From the NCBI RefSeq assembly GCF_000763315.1, contig NZ_JPST01000006.1:62001-126000 (forward strand): DNA of 64,000 nt, in the 5' to 3' direction. Shown here one piece after another: positions 1 through 7,993 of this stretch. The DNA comes from Thermoactinomyces daqus. Its GTDB lineage: Bacteria > Bacillota > Bacilli > Thermoactinomycetales > Thermoactinomycetaceae. Every line of letters begins with the position of its first letter. Position 1 is the first letter of the stretch. A model generated the notes under the pieces. The model saw only the letters and a list, made by a program, of their open reading frames with translations, had not been told where the DNA came from and did not search any database. The position numbers and the translations under genes are program-made.

Positions 1-500
1 TGTTCCAGTCGATTAATCCCGCTTTTATCATCATCCTTGCCCCTCTGATTGCCAAGCTGTGGTCTGCCTTGTCCAAGCGGGAAAAAGGTGACTGGCCAAC
101 CCCGGTCAAAATGGGATTGGGAATGATCCTGCTCGGAATCGGATATATGGTGTTGTTGACAGCAGTGATGCAAACCGGCGGTGATGCGCATCATGTCACC
201 GTGAAAGCCAATATTCTCTTTATCATTTTCACTTACTTCTTCCACACGGTCGGGGAATTGTTCCTGTCGCCGATCGGCTTGTCGATGGTGAGTGAAATTG
301 CACCGATCAAATACGCATCCCTGTTGATGGGAGTATGGCTGGCCAGCACCGGTATTGCGGACATTCTTGCCGGACAGTTGGCTGCCTTCACCGAGACGAT
401 GGGTTACTTCCAGATATTCGGTGCGATCGGTGCCCTCTCGATTATCTTCGGGATTATCCTTTTGGCGCTTTCGAAAAAAATTGCCAAACTGATGGCCTGA
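1..500 (+). CDS. POT-family di/tripeptide:proton symporter, C-terminal part
   Basis: The gene is cut by the left edge; the frame is open from base 3 and ends at a stop at 498-500. About 165 C-terminal residues remain. They are highly hydrophobic with four to five membrane helices, and carry the segment FHTVGELFLSPIGLSMVSEI, which resembles the GE-L-SP-GLS signature near helix 10 of proton-dependent oligopeptide transporters (DtpT/YclF type). Known family role: import of di- and tripeptides with protons across the cytoplasmic membrane. An intrinsic terminator follows 16 bases after the stop, so this gene closes its own transcription unit. Family assignment is fairly secure; substrate is inferred. 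Confidence 0.75.
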   Translation, partial: FQSINPAFIIILAPLIAKLWSALSKREKGDWPTPVKMGLGMILLGIGYMVLLTAVMQTGGDAHHVTVKANILFIIFTYFFHTVGELFLSPIGLSMVSEIAPIKYASLLMGVWLASTGIADILAGQLAAFTETMGYFQIFGAIGALSIIFGIILLALSKKIAKLMA

Positions 501-515
501 CGAAAACATTTTTGG

Positions 516-549
516 CCTCTATCCAAAAAAAATGGGTAGAGGTTTTTTT
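516..549 (+). terminator. Intrinsic terminator after the peptide transporter
   Basis: Nine-bp stem (516-524 with 534-542, one T-G pair), A-rich loop, then seven T residues. It separates the transporter from the ymfF operon. Confidence 0.85.
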
Positions 550-581
550 CTGCTTTTCGGTCATACTATAAGTGGTTATCG

Positions 582-610
582 TTTCCAACCGCGGCTAATT
601 AGACTATAAT
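582..610 (+). promoter_or_regulatory. Candidate sigma-A promoter of ymfF operon
   Basis: A perfect -10 box TATAAT lies at 605-610, 39 bases before the ymfF start. The -35 candidate TTTCCA at 582-587 (17-bp spacer) is weak. The -10 makes this the best candidate promoter after the terminator at 516-549. Confidence 0.5.
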
Positions 611-649
611 GTTTATACATCGGCCCATTTAAAAAGGAGAGGTGTCAAC

Positions 650-1954
650 GTGTCGACAATCCAATTTGAAACCGTTTCAATCGGCGACGTGCGCGTTCAC
701 GTCTGCTCGAGCGAAAAATTTAAGACGACGGCGTTGCTGGCGTTTATCGCTCAGGAATTAAAGCCGGAATATGTGACGAAAACAGCACTTTTGCCGAGTG
801 TGCTTCAGCGGGGAACAGCTTCTTACCCCACGACGATCGAATTGAGGAGAAAACTGGATTCTTTTTACGGTGCGACACTGTTTGGTGATGTGTTCAAACG
901 GGGGGAGCGCCATCTCATCCAGATCGGGATGGAAATTGCCAACGAACGGTATCTCAGCGAGAAAAAATCCCTGTTGGATGAAGGAATTAATCTTTTTAGT
1001 GAAGCCTTGTTTTCACCGCACTTGGAACAGGGAGGCTTTAAAGCTTCCTATGTGGAGGCGGAAAAGAAAAATTTGAAACAGAAAATTGAAAGCCTTCAAG
1101 ATGACAAGATCCGATATGCCTCCCAGCGCATGGTGGAAGAGATGTGCAAAGGTGAGCCATACGCGCTGTTCAACCATGGCCGGATCGAGGATTTGCCGCA
1201 GATTGACGCGCAGAATCTCTATACATATTACCAGGAAGTGATTCAAACCTGCCCAATCGATATTTATTGCGTCGGCAATGTCTCTGCGGACGATGTGGTA
1301 AAACGTTTGGAGAGAAATATTGGCGATTCACTTCGGCAGAGGCGGAAAACGCTTGCTGTGCCTTCAGCGGTTCACTCCGCAGCGCGCAAGGAAAAAACAG
1401 TCATTGACCGCCTCAATGTGAAGCAGGGAAAACTCAATCTGGGATGCCGAACCAACGTGACCATCCAGGATGATGATTATCCCGCTTTGATGATGTACAA
1501 CGGCATTTTCGGCGGGTTTCCCCACTCGAAATTGTTTTTGAACGTGCGCGAAAAAGCAAGTCTCGCTTATTACTGTTCATCCAGGCTGGAAAGCCACAAA
1601 GGGTTGCTCATCATCCAGTCGGGGATCGAAATTTCCAACTTTGAAAAAGCGGTGGATATCATCAAGAAACAGTTGGCGGCCATGCAGCAGGGAGATATCA
1701 GTGACAAGGAATTGGATCAGACCAAGGCGACGCTTTCCAATCAGCTGAAAGAACAGCAGGATCGTTCGTTTGAACTGATTCATTTCCATTTTAATCAGTC
1801 GGTATTGAGCGGAAGGGAAAGAACGCTGGAAGCGTTGCTTCATGATCTTGAGCAGGTGCGCAAAGAGGATATTACGCGGGTTGCCGAAAAAATTCAGCTT
1901 GAAACCATTTACTTCTTGCGCGACCAGGAGGGAAACGCGAATGCAAAAAATTGA
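650..1954 (+). CDS. ymfF: M16-family peptidase-like protein YmfF (non-catalytic partner)
   Basis: 434 residues, the usual length for a single M16 (insulinase-like) unit. The GTG start at 650 follows AAAAGGAGAGGT. The N-terminal half lacks the zinc-binding HxxEH motif (the corresponding place reads RRKLDSFYG), while the C-terminal half keeps the NVREKASLAYY segment typical of the R/Y pocket of M16 proteins. This matches YmfF of B. subtilis, which pairs with the active subunit YmfH encoded immediately downstream; the two ORFs overlap by 14 nt, indicating translational coupling. Likely role: cytoplasmic processing of a small peptide. In B. subtilis-type genomes these genes sit at the same place, upstream of ymfI-ymfK. 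Substrate unknown. Confidence 0.85.
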   Translation: MSTIQFETVSIGDVRVHVCSSEKFKTTALLAFIAQELKPEYVTKTALLPSVLQRGTASYPTTIELRRKLDSFYGATLFGDVFKRGERHLIQIGMEIANERYLSEKKSLLDEGINLFSEALFSPHLEQGGFKASYVEAEKKNLKQKIESLQDDKIRYASQRMVEEMCKGEPYALFNHGRIEDLPQIDAQNLYTYYQEVIQTCPIDIYCVGNVSADDVVKRLERNIGDSLRQRRKTLAVPSAVHSAARKEKTVIDRLNVKQGKLNLGCRTNVTIQDDDYPALMMYNGIFGGFPHSKLFLNVREKASLAYYCSSRLESHKGLLIIQSGIEISNFEKAVDIIKKQLAAMQQGDISDKELDQTKATLSNQLKEQQDRSFELIHFHFNQSVLSGRERTLEALLHDLEQVRKEDITRVAEKIQLETIYFLRDQEGNANAKN

Positions 1955-3233
1955 GCACCGGCAGATTGAAGAAACCTTGTATTACGAAAAACTGCCCAAC
2001 GGGCTGCAGGTATATCTGTTGCCAAAGCCCGGCTTTAACAAGACCTATGCGACCTTTACCACCCGATACGGCTCGATTGACAACACCTTTCAGGTTCAGG
2101 GGCAAGAAAAGATGTCTGTCCCGGACGGAATCGCTCACTTCTTGGAACACAAGATGTTTGAGCAGCCTTCAGGGGAAGATGTGTTTCAGGAGTTTTCCCG
2201 CCAGGGAGCTTCAGCCAATGCGTTTACGAGTTTTACCCGTACGGCATACCTGTTTTCCTGCACGGACCAGGTGCAAAAGAACTTGACGACCCTGCTCGAT
2301 TTTGTGCAAAGTCCCTACTTTACGGATCAAAATGTGGAAAAGGAAAAAGGGATTATCGGCCAGGAAATCCGAATGTATGACGACAATCCCGACTGGCGCT
2401 CCTATTTTGGCTTGATTGAAGCGATGTATCAACAACATCCGGTTAAAATTGATATCGCCGGCACCATCGAGTCGATTTCCAAAATTACAAAAGAGTTGCT
2501 TTACACCTGTTACCAAACATTTTATCATCCGAGCAATATGCTTCTGTTCCTGGTTGGGCCGGTCGACCCTGAGGCGACGATAGAACTGATCCGCGAAAAT
2601 CAGTCGGCCAAAACGTTTGATGAGATCAAGGAGATTCACCGCTTTTTCCCGGATGAACCTGATCAGGTGGCGGAAAAAGTGAAGGAAGTGGAACTGAGTG
2701 TAGGGATATCCAAATGTTTGTTTGGCTTTAAGGAAGGGAAAGATGCTGTCAACCTGACGGGGGAAGCCCTGATGAAACAGGAGCTGGCCACCCAGATCGT
2801 CCTGGAGGCGCTCATCGGCTCCTCTTCCGAGCTTTACCAGTCCCTGTATGATGACGGCTTGATCGATGACAGCTTTGGCTGTGATTATTCGCTGGATCGC
2901 GGTTACGGATTTTCCATGATCGGCGGGGATACTTTTGATCCGGATCAGCTGTTGCAAAGAATTCGCGATGAACTGCCGAAACGGGCGGAACAGGGGATAT
3001 CTCCCGAAACCTTTGAACGGATTCGCAAAAAAAAGATCGGGGCCAATTTGCGTTTCCTCAACTCGCCGGAGTGGATTGCCAATCAGTTTACCAACTATCG
3101 CTTTAACGATGCGGATTTGTTCAAAATCATACCCGTGCTGGAAAGTCTCAGCGTAGACGATATAAACCGGCGCATGCAACAGCATATTGATTGGAATCGT
3201 TTTGCTGTTTCGATTGTGCGCCCTCATTCATGA
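1941..3233 (+). CDS. ymfH: M16-family zinc peptidase YmfH (catalytic partner)
   Basis: 430 residues from the ATG at 1941, chosen over upstream in-frame starts because GGAGGGAA precedes it at a good distance. The N-terminal half has the inverted zinc motif HFLEH followed about 75 residues later by an EKEKGIIGQEI segment supplying the third ligand, so it is predicted to be an active metallopeptidase. The start overlaps the end of ymfF by 14 nt. An M16 subunit with HxxEH next to one without it suggests a heterodimer, as in two-subunit M16B enzymes. A terminator-like hairpin lies 64 bases after the stop. Specific substrate is not evident from the sequence. Confidence 0.88.
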   Translation: MQKIEHRQIEETLYYEKLPNGLQVYLLPKPGFNKTYATFTTRYGSIDNTFQVQGQEKMSVPDGIAHFLEHKMFEQPSGEDVFQEFSRQGASANAFTSFTRTAYLFSCTDQVQKNLTTLLDFVQSPYFTDQNVEKEKGIIGQEIRMYDDNPDWRSYFGLIEAMYQQHPVKIDIAGTIESISKITKELLYTCYQTFYHPSNMLLFLVGPVDPEATIELIRENQSAKTFDEIKEIHRFFPDEPDQVAEKVKEVELSVGISKCLFGFKEGKDAVNLTGEALMKQELATQIVLEALIGSSSELYQSLYDDGLIDDSFGCDYSLDRGYGFSMIGGDTFDPDQLLQRIRDELPKRAEQGISPETFERIRKKKIGANLRFLNSPEWIANQFTNYRFNDADLFKIIPVLESLSVDDINRRMQQHIDWNRFAVSIVRPHS

Positions 3234-3296
3234 TGGCTGAAAAGATGCAATTGATCGTACATGCGGGGATGAGAGCCCCGACATAAACATTGACTG

Positions 3297-3326
3297 AAAA
3301 ATGCGTCCGATTGGGCGCATTTTTGT
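3297..3326 (+). terminator. Intrinsic terminator between ymfH and ymfI
   Basis: Twelve-bp stem (3297-3308 with 3313-3324), GATT tetraloop; the A-rich 5' and T-rich 3' arm ends make it symmetrical. It ends only about 15 bases before the ymfI start, so ymfI expression depends on read-through or on a promoter I cannot identify. Confidence 0.65.
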
Positions 3327-3340
3327 TGGAGGGAGATCGA

Positions 3341-4090
3341 GTGAAACCATTGCATGGTGAAATCGCCTGGATCACAGGGGGGAGCGGCGGAATCGGAAAA
3401 GCGGCGGCAGTCGAATTGGCCGCAGCCGGAGCAGATGTGATAATTGGGTATCATTCAGCGGAAACGGTCGCCAGGCAGACAGAGCAGATTTGTCGCCGGT
3501 TCGGAGTGCGGGCGCTGGCTGTGCCGGTCGATGTGAGAAACAGGGAGTCCGTATCTGCGGCTTACCGGGAAATCACCCATCATTTTGGCAATCCGACGAT
3601 TTTAATCCATGCTGCGGGAAACAGCGTGGCGGGGTTGATTCAAGACATGACGGAAAAGGATTACGACCAGGTGATGGATACACATGTACGCGGCGCATTT
3701 TCCTTGGTTCAAGCCGTTCTCCCGGCCATGATTCAACAGCAAAAAGGGCGGATTGTGCTGGTTTCTTCCATTTGGGGGCAAACAGGTGGGGCGTGTGAAG
3801 TGCTTTATTCGGCGGCAAAAGGGGCACAGATCAGCATGGCCAAAGCGCTGGCGAAAGAGTTGGCCCCTTCCGGAATTACAGTAAATGCAATCGCCCCGGG
3901 AGCAATACAGACCGCGATGTTGGAGAGGCAGCTGACCAGGGAAGAACGAAGCAGCCTTGCGGAAGAGATACCGGCTGGGAGGCTGGGGCTGCCGGAAGAG
4001 GTGGCCTCCTTGATCCGTTATGTTTGTTTGCCGGAGGCGGCCTACGTCACAGGTCAAGTTCTGGCGGTCAACGGTGGCTGGTATACCTGA
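3341..4090 (+). CDS. ymfI: FabG-like short-chain dehydrogenase/reductase YmfI
   Basis: 249 residues using GTG 3341, placed 5-8 nt after GGAGGGAGAT; the longer open frame from 3290 would read through a terminator hairpin. The Rossmann cofactor motif TGGSGGIG is at the N-terminus, the NNAG-like motif reads HAAGN, and the catalytic Ser-Tyr-Lys set is visible as VSS then YSAAK. The C-terminus ends in AVNGGW, typical of FabG-like enzymes. Expected reaction: NAD(P)(H)-dependent oxidoreduction of a hydroxyl/keto group. Position after ymfFH and before ymfJ matches ymfI of Bacillus. Natural substrate is unknown. Confidence 0.82.
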   Translation: MKPLHGEIAWITGGSGGIGKAAAVELAAAGADVIIGYHSAETVARQTEQICRRFGVRALAVPVDVRNRESVSAAYREITHHFGNPTILIHAAGNSVAGLIQDMTEKDYDQVMDTHVRGAFSLVQAVLPAMIQQQKGRIVLVSSIWGQTGGACEVLYSAAKGAQISMAKALAKELAPSGITVNAIAPGAIQTAMLERQLTREERSSLAEEIPAGRLGLPEEVASLIRYVCLPEAAYVTGQVLAVNGGWYT

Positions 4091-4176
4091 AATGAACTTC
4101 CAATACATAAAATAAGGGAAATAAACTCATATTACCTCCTAGGAACGTTGAACAGCATCTAAGGAGGAAATGCAAA

Positions 4177-4431
4177 ATGTCTGTGTTGGATAATTTTCAG
4201 GAGTGGAAAAACTTTCTTGCCGAGCGCGTGGACCAAGCGAAAGGAATGGGCATGAATGCCAACACCATCTCTGACCTGGCCTATCAGCTCGGTGATTACC
4301 TGGCCAAGGATATTGATCCGCAAAATGACCAGGAACGCTTGTTAAAAGACCTCTGGAGCGTCGCGGACGAAAATGAACAGCGCGTGATGGCAGGTTTGAT
4401 GGTGAAATTAGTTGACGATGGAAAAAAATAA
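4177..4431 (+). CDS. ymfJ: DUF3243 family protein YmfJ
   Basis: A compact 84-residue acidic protein with AAGGAGG just before the ATG. It has no membrane segment and looks all-helical. Sequence and location (after ymfI, before ymfK) identify it as the DUF3243 protein YmfJ found in Bacillales. No biochemical function is known to me. A strong symmetrical terminator follows 17 bases after the stop. Confidence 0.8.
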   Translation: MSVLDNFQEWKNFLAERVDQAKGMGMNANTISDLAYQLGDYLAKDIDPQNDQERLLKDLWSVADENEQRVMAGLMVKLVDDGKK

Positions 4432-4447
4432 CGGTATGTAGTTCGCG

Positions 4448-4482
4448 AATTAAAACACCCGATATTTTTGGGTGTTTTAATT
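4448..4482 (+). terminator. Intrinsic terminator after ymfJ
   Basis: Thirteen-bp perfect inverted repeat (4448-4460 with 4470-4482), loop GATATTTTT, followed by TTGTTCTT. Ends the ymfI-ymfJ unit. Confidence 0.85.
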
Positions 4483-4514
4483 TGTTCTTAAATTGTTTTA
4501 TTTGATTTGCATCT

Positions 4515-4543
4515 TTCTCCCGACTTTGCTGATGTGCTATACT
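4515..4543 (+). promoter_or_regulatory. Candidate extended -10 promoter of ymfK
   Basis: TGC-TATACT at 4535-4543 forms an extended -10 box. A -35 at 4515-4520 (TTCTCC, 17-bp spacer) is poor. It lies between the ymfJ terminator and the ymfK start at 4590. Confidence 0.45.
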
Positions 4544-4589
4544 AAAAAACATAATAAACCCCTATATATCGGGTAAAGGGTGTGGTTAT

Positions 4590-5354
4590 GTGAAAAACCA
4601 CGAGTGGTATCTGGAGTATGAAATTCACAAAAATCGTCCGGGTTTACTTGGTGATATCGCCTCATTACTGGGGATACTTTCCATTAATATATTGACAATT
4701 AATGGTGTTGAAAATAACCGTCGCGGAATGCTGCTGAAGACGGAAGATCATCAAAAAATTGATGCACTGGCTCAAATATTGAAACGCGTTGACAATATCA
4801 CCATCACTGCTCTGAGACCACCGAAATTAATGGACCGGATGGCGGTACGACATGGACGTTACCTCGATCGCTGTCTGGAAGACAAGCGTACATACCGCTT
4901 TACAAGAGAAGAATTGGGGTTATTGGTCGATTTTATGGCTGAATTATTCAAAAAAGAAGGACATCAGTTGATCGGTGTCCGGGGAATGCCTCGCGTCGGA
5001 AAAACGGAATCGGTCGTGGCCGCCAGTGTTTGTGCGAATAAACGCTGGACGTTTGTTTCATCCACGTTGTTAAAACAGACGATTCGCAGCCAATTGGCAC
5101 AGGATGAGTTATCGGAGCAGCATGTTTACATTATCGACGGGATTGTTTCCACGTTGCGGGCGACTGAGCGGCACGACATGCTGGTGCGGGAAATCCTGCG
5201 CATGCCGGCGACCAAAGTGATCGAACATCCTGATGTGTTTGTGAAAGAGACAGAATATACAATGGATGATTTCGATTATATTATCGAGCTCAGGAATTTT
5301 CCTGATGAGGAAATCACATACGATATGCTGGAAACCGGCTTTAACGAGTTTTGA
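4590..5354 (+). CDS. ymfK: DUF3388 protein YmfK with N-terminal ACT-like domain
   Basis: 254 residues from GTG 4590. Residues about 8-75 look like an ACT regulatory domain (IHKNRPGLLGDIASLLGILS pattern followed by a beta-alpha-beta arrangement). The remainder is the DUF3388 region of Bacillales YmfK, which includes GVRGMPRVGKTES, a P-loop-like GxxRxGKT/S segment. This suggests a small-molecule-sensing N-terminus on a nucleotide-binding-like domain, but no function has been established for the family that I know of. Located directly upstream of the RodZ cluster, as in B. subtilis. ACT and P-loop readings are inference from sequence pattern. Confidence 0.75.
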   Translation: MKNHEWYLEYEIHKNRPGLLGDIASLLGILSINILTINGVENNRRGMLLKTEDHQKIDALAQILKRVDNITITALRPPKLMDRMAVRHGRYLDRCLEDKRTYRFTREELGLLVDFMAELFKKEGHQLIGVRGMPRVGKTESVVAASVCANKRWTFVSSTLLKQTIRSQLAQDELSEQHVYIIDGIVSTLRATERHDMLVREILRMPATKVIEHPDVFVKETEYTMDDFDYIIELRNFPDEEITYDMLETGFNEF

Positions 5355-5399
5355 GTTTTTTGCAGTTTTTTAGTTTTTTGCTTGGGAGGGGATAGGGAA

Positions 5400-6455
5400 A
5401 TGGCGGGGATCGGAGTTTATTTAAGACGTGTGAGAGAACAAAACGGGTATACGCTTGAACAAATGAAGCAGGTGACCAATATTCACCTGGAATACCTGCA
5501 AGCGATCGAAAATGAACAATTTGAACTTCTGCCCAGTCCGTTTTATGCCAAAGCTTTTTTGCGGACATATGCCAAGAGTTTGGGTGTGGACGCGCGGCCT
5601 TTGTTGGAAAGGTTTGAGCGGCAGGTGCAATCGCCTGGGATTTCGGAAACAGCCAGATCTGCCGGACCATCTCAGCATTTGACTCCCGGTGTTTCGGATT
5701 ATTTGCCCGAGCCTTCATTTAACGGTCAAACCGGAAGAGTCGCCTTGCCAGCCGAACAGCAGCTGAGATTGCCGCAGCCGGTGACGAACAGGGCATCCTC
5801 CGGATTGCAAGGAGAAGGAGGAGCGAACTATCCGGTGCCCCAAAATTTGTCGCTGCTGCCGTTTCAGGCGAAAGCGGTTGAGCAAACGACGTTTGTTCCG
5901 CGACGCATTGCTTTGGAAAGCAAACAAAAAAGCAAAGAAGCATTGAAAAATGGAAAAAAATCATCTAAGCTTACTGTGGCGGTGGCAATTGGTGCGCTTC
6001 TTTTGATCGGGGCGGGAGCGTACTACTACTGGGGAAACAGCCATCCATCCTCGCACGCCGGTTATACTTCACCCAGAACGCAGCAAAGTCAACCGGCCCC
6101 AATTGGGAATGCCAATGCTTTGGCTGCGAACAACCCGATCCTGCAAGAAGGAGAAATATCGGATAACCCGTATGAAGGACAATTATACACGATTTCGAAT
6201 GTGGACAAGCTGGAAGTCGTTTTGAAAGGGGAAAACGGTGAATCGCGGGTTATTTACGCTCCTTCCTACAATGACAGACCGGAAGAATTCACATTGAAAG
6301 TCGGACAAGAAGTGGTGTTGGATACAAAGGGGAAAGATGAAATTTGGTTTCGCCTCGGCACCCCTTCCAATGTGCAAATTTCGGTAAATGGTCAAGAAAT
6401 TAATACAGATGCACAGGATACAGTCAAAAGCTATCGTGTTAAAATCAGCAAGTAA
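5400..6455 (+). CDS. RodZ-like HTH membrane protein, paralog 1 (YmfM-like)
   Basis: 351 residues from ATG 5400, preceded by GGGAGGGG. Order: cytoplasmic HTH_25-type helix-turn-helix (about 1-75, with the LLPSPFYAKAFLRTYAKSLG pattern characteristic of RodZ), low-complexity Pro/Gln-rich linker, one membrane helix (about 195-217), then an extracytoplasmic beta domain of DUF4115 type (about 260-351). This is the architecture of RodZ/YmfM, which links MreB to the cell-wall elongation machinery and sits before pgsA in B. subtilis. It is the first of four tandem paralogs; its position right after ymfK makes it a good candidate for the YmfM orthologue, though paralog 4 is the one next to pgsA. No terminator separates it from paralog 2. 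Confidence 0.85.
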   Translation: MAGIGVYLRRVREQNGYTLEQMKQVTNIHLEYLQAIENEQFELLPSPFYAKAFLRTYAKSLGVDARPLLERFERQVQSPGISETARSAGPSQHLTPGVSDYLPEPSFNGQTGRVALPAEQQLRLPQPVTNRASSGLQGEGGANYPVPQNLSLLPFQAKAVEQTTFVPRRIALESKQKSKEALKNGKKSSKLTVAVAIGALLLIGAGAYYYWGNSHPSSHAGYTSPRTQQSQPAPIGNANALAANNPILQEGEISDNPYEGQLYTISNVDKLEVVLKGENGESRVIYAPSYNDRPEEFTLKVGQEVVLDTKGKDEIWFRLGTPSNVQISVNGQEINTDAQDTVKSYRVKISK

Positions 6456-6489
6456 ACGGCGTTTTTGTGTTGGATGAGGAGGGTTTTGG

Positions 6490-7614
6490 TTGTCCGTTGA
6501 GATTGGAAAGAGGTTGAGATATGCACGCGAATCGTTGAGGCTTACCTTGGACGATATTGAAGCGCGCACTCGAATCCAAAAAAAGTATTTAGCCGCGATC
6601 GAGACCGGGCGATTTGATCTTTTGCCGGGGCAGATCTATGTTCGTTCATATGTTCGCAGTTATGCGATCGCGGTGGGAGAAAATCCCGGAGCCTTGCTTG
6701 CTTTACTCCAGAATCAGGCGAACCGGAACGCCCTGACTGCAAACAATGCCAGCCGCAGTCGCCTTTCTCTTCCCTCCGCCGGGCCGACAGGGTACGGGAA
6801 CGATGAGCCGGAGATGACTTACGCGCCCCAAGAGGAAAGGGGGTTATCCGGAAGCCGTGTCCGTGAGACGGAGGAGCGTGCCTATCGTTCGCGGTCAGAG
6901 CGATTCAGACAGACGAATGCCTATCGGGCGGCGGAAGAATACGAAACCGGCATGACGGAGCCGGATGAAACAGCTGACCTTGGCCCGAAAAGGAGGAGTC
7001 CTTCTTCGAGAAAGTCTGCTCTTCCGGATTCCGGGGAACTTGGTATTCCTGCCAAAAATGACCCGCCTGTACTTACCCGCCGCAGTTCACGGAGTGAGCA
7101 TAGAAATTCGGATAAGAAAAAAGGATTCACCTTTGGGAAGCTTTACACCATTCTGCTGATCATCGGGGCGATCCTGCTCGTGATTGCCGCCGTAGCATTC
7201 ATGTGGTTTCGCATGGAAAATGCTTCTGATGCCAAGCCTGACATGGAAACGGTGCAAGCGAAAATCGAGGGGAAACATGAGGCCGGGGATCGTCAACCGA
7301 TTTTGTCGCCTCTCAATTCCTCCACATATGGCACCGATCGTTATGAACTTGTAAATGCCGACAAGCTCCAATTAAAGATCAAATGGTTAAAAGGGAGCGG
7401 AAGCGGCTATGAGGTCAGACAACAGGAGATAGGCTCACCGGTTGCTGCGGGAGAGGTAAACCCTGACAGACCGGATTTTTCCCAGTCTTTTTCGACTGGG
7501 ATTTGGCTGAAATTATTTAAACCTAATAATATTTCTGTTACCATTAACAATTTCCCTGTAAAAACCGATGTTTACACTGATGAAAAGGATATTTATATTT
7601 CTTTTGTTCAGTAA
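6490..7614 (+). CDS. RodZ-like HTH membrane protein, paralog 2
   Basis: 374 residues from TTG 6490 (GGAGGG upstream), 34 bases after paralog 1, so probably cotranscribed with it. N-terminal HTH_25 domain with LLPGQIYVRSYVRSYA, a long Arg/Glu/Ser-rich charged linker, one membrane helix (about 215-240) and a C-terminal beta domain ending KDIYISFVQ. Related to paralogs 1, 3 and 4 by architecture but strongly divergent in linker and outer domain. The charged linker differs from the Gln/Pro linker of paralog 3. A terminator overlaps the stop codon. Function by homology: membrane-anchored partner of the elongation machinery or a membrane-bound regulator; not determinable further. Confidence 0.8.
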   Translation: MSVEIGKRLRYARESLRLTLDDIEARTRIQKKYLAAIETGRFDLLPGQIYVRSYVRSYAIAVGENPGALLALLQNQANRNALTANNASRSRLSLPSAGPTGYGNDEPEMTYAPQEERGLSGSRVRETEERAYRSRSERFRQTNAYRAAEEYETGMTEPDETADLGPKRRSPSSRKSALPDSGELGIPAKNDPPVLTRRSSRSEHRNSDKKKGFTFGKLYTILLIIGAILLVIAAVAFMWFRMENASDAKPDMETVQAKIEGKHEAGDRQPILSPLNSSTYGTDRYELVNADKLQLKIKWLKGSGSGYEVRQQEIGSPVAAGEVNPDRPDFSQSFSTGIWLKLFKPNNISVTINNFPVKTDVYTDEKDIYISFVQ

Positions 7615-7640
7615 AGCTCTCTTTTTGGAGAGCTTTTTTT
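7613..7640 (+). terminator. Intrinsic terminator after RodZ paralog 2
   Basis: Nine-bp stem (7613-7621 with 7628-7636) and T-tract to 7640. The T-tract runs straight into the -35 box TTGACA of the next promoter (7639-7644). Confidence 0.85.
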
Positions 7641-7667
7641 GACACAGAAGAATCAGCGTGGTATGCT
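7639..7667 (+). promoter_or_regulatory. Sigma-A promoter for RodZ paralog 3
   Basis: TTGACA at 7639-7644, 17-bp spacer, TATGCT at 7662-7667. The -35 box shares its first two T residues with the upstream terminator tract. Confidence 0.65.
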
Positions 7668-7993
7668 TGAATCGAATTGTGTTTATAGAAGTGCGCCGTC
7701 GAAATAGTTCGTGTTTTTATGCTGAGTTGCGAGAGAATGCTGGATTGGTTCTTGCTTTTGTCAAGGTACCTCTGTTAGTCTGAAAAATATGGATTCCCCA
7801 TAATATCATAAATTGTTGCGAAGACGGTGCATGTTTTTTTGCTGGTAAATCATGTGAGAAAAAAGGATTATGCCAGCCAATTGTAAAAAAACGAATAGCA
7901 AATAAATGGAGATTTACAATTTTATAAGGTTGCCGAACCAACAGCCAGGTGCAAAAAAGCGATGGTTCAACAACCTTTCAGGAGGTGGCTGGG
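7668..7993 (+). other. Long untranslated leader before RodZ paralog 3
   Basis: About 320 bases with no convincing gene. It holds a nine-bp perfect inverted repeat, 7879-7887 with 7913-7921 (AATTGTAAA / TTTACAATT), about 70 bases before the start codon. No known riboswitch family was recognised. Confidence 0.4.

Noticed and set aside
2211-3227. Long minus-strand ORF opposite ymfH
   Set aside because: Shadow of the coding strand; no start signal and no recognisable protein features.
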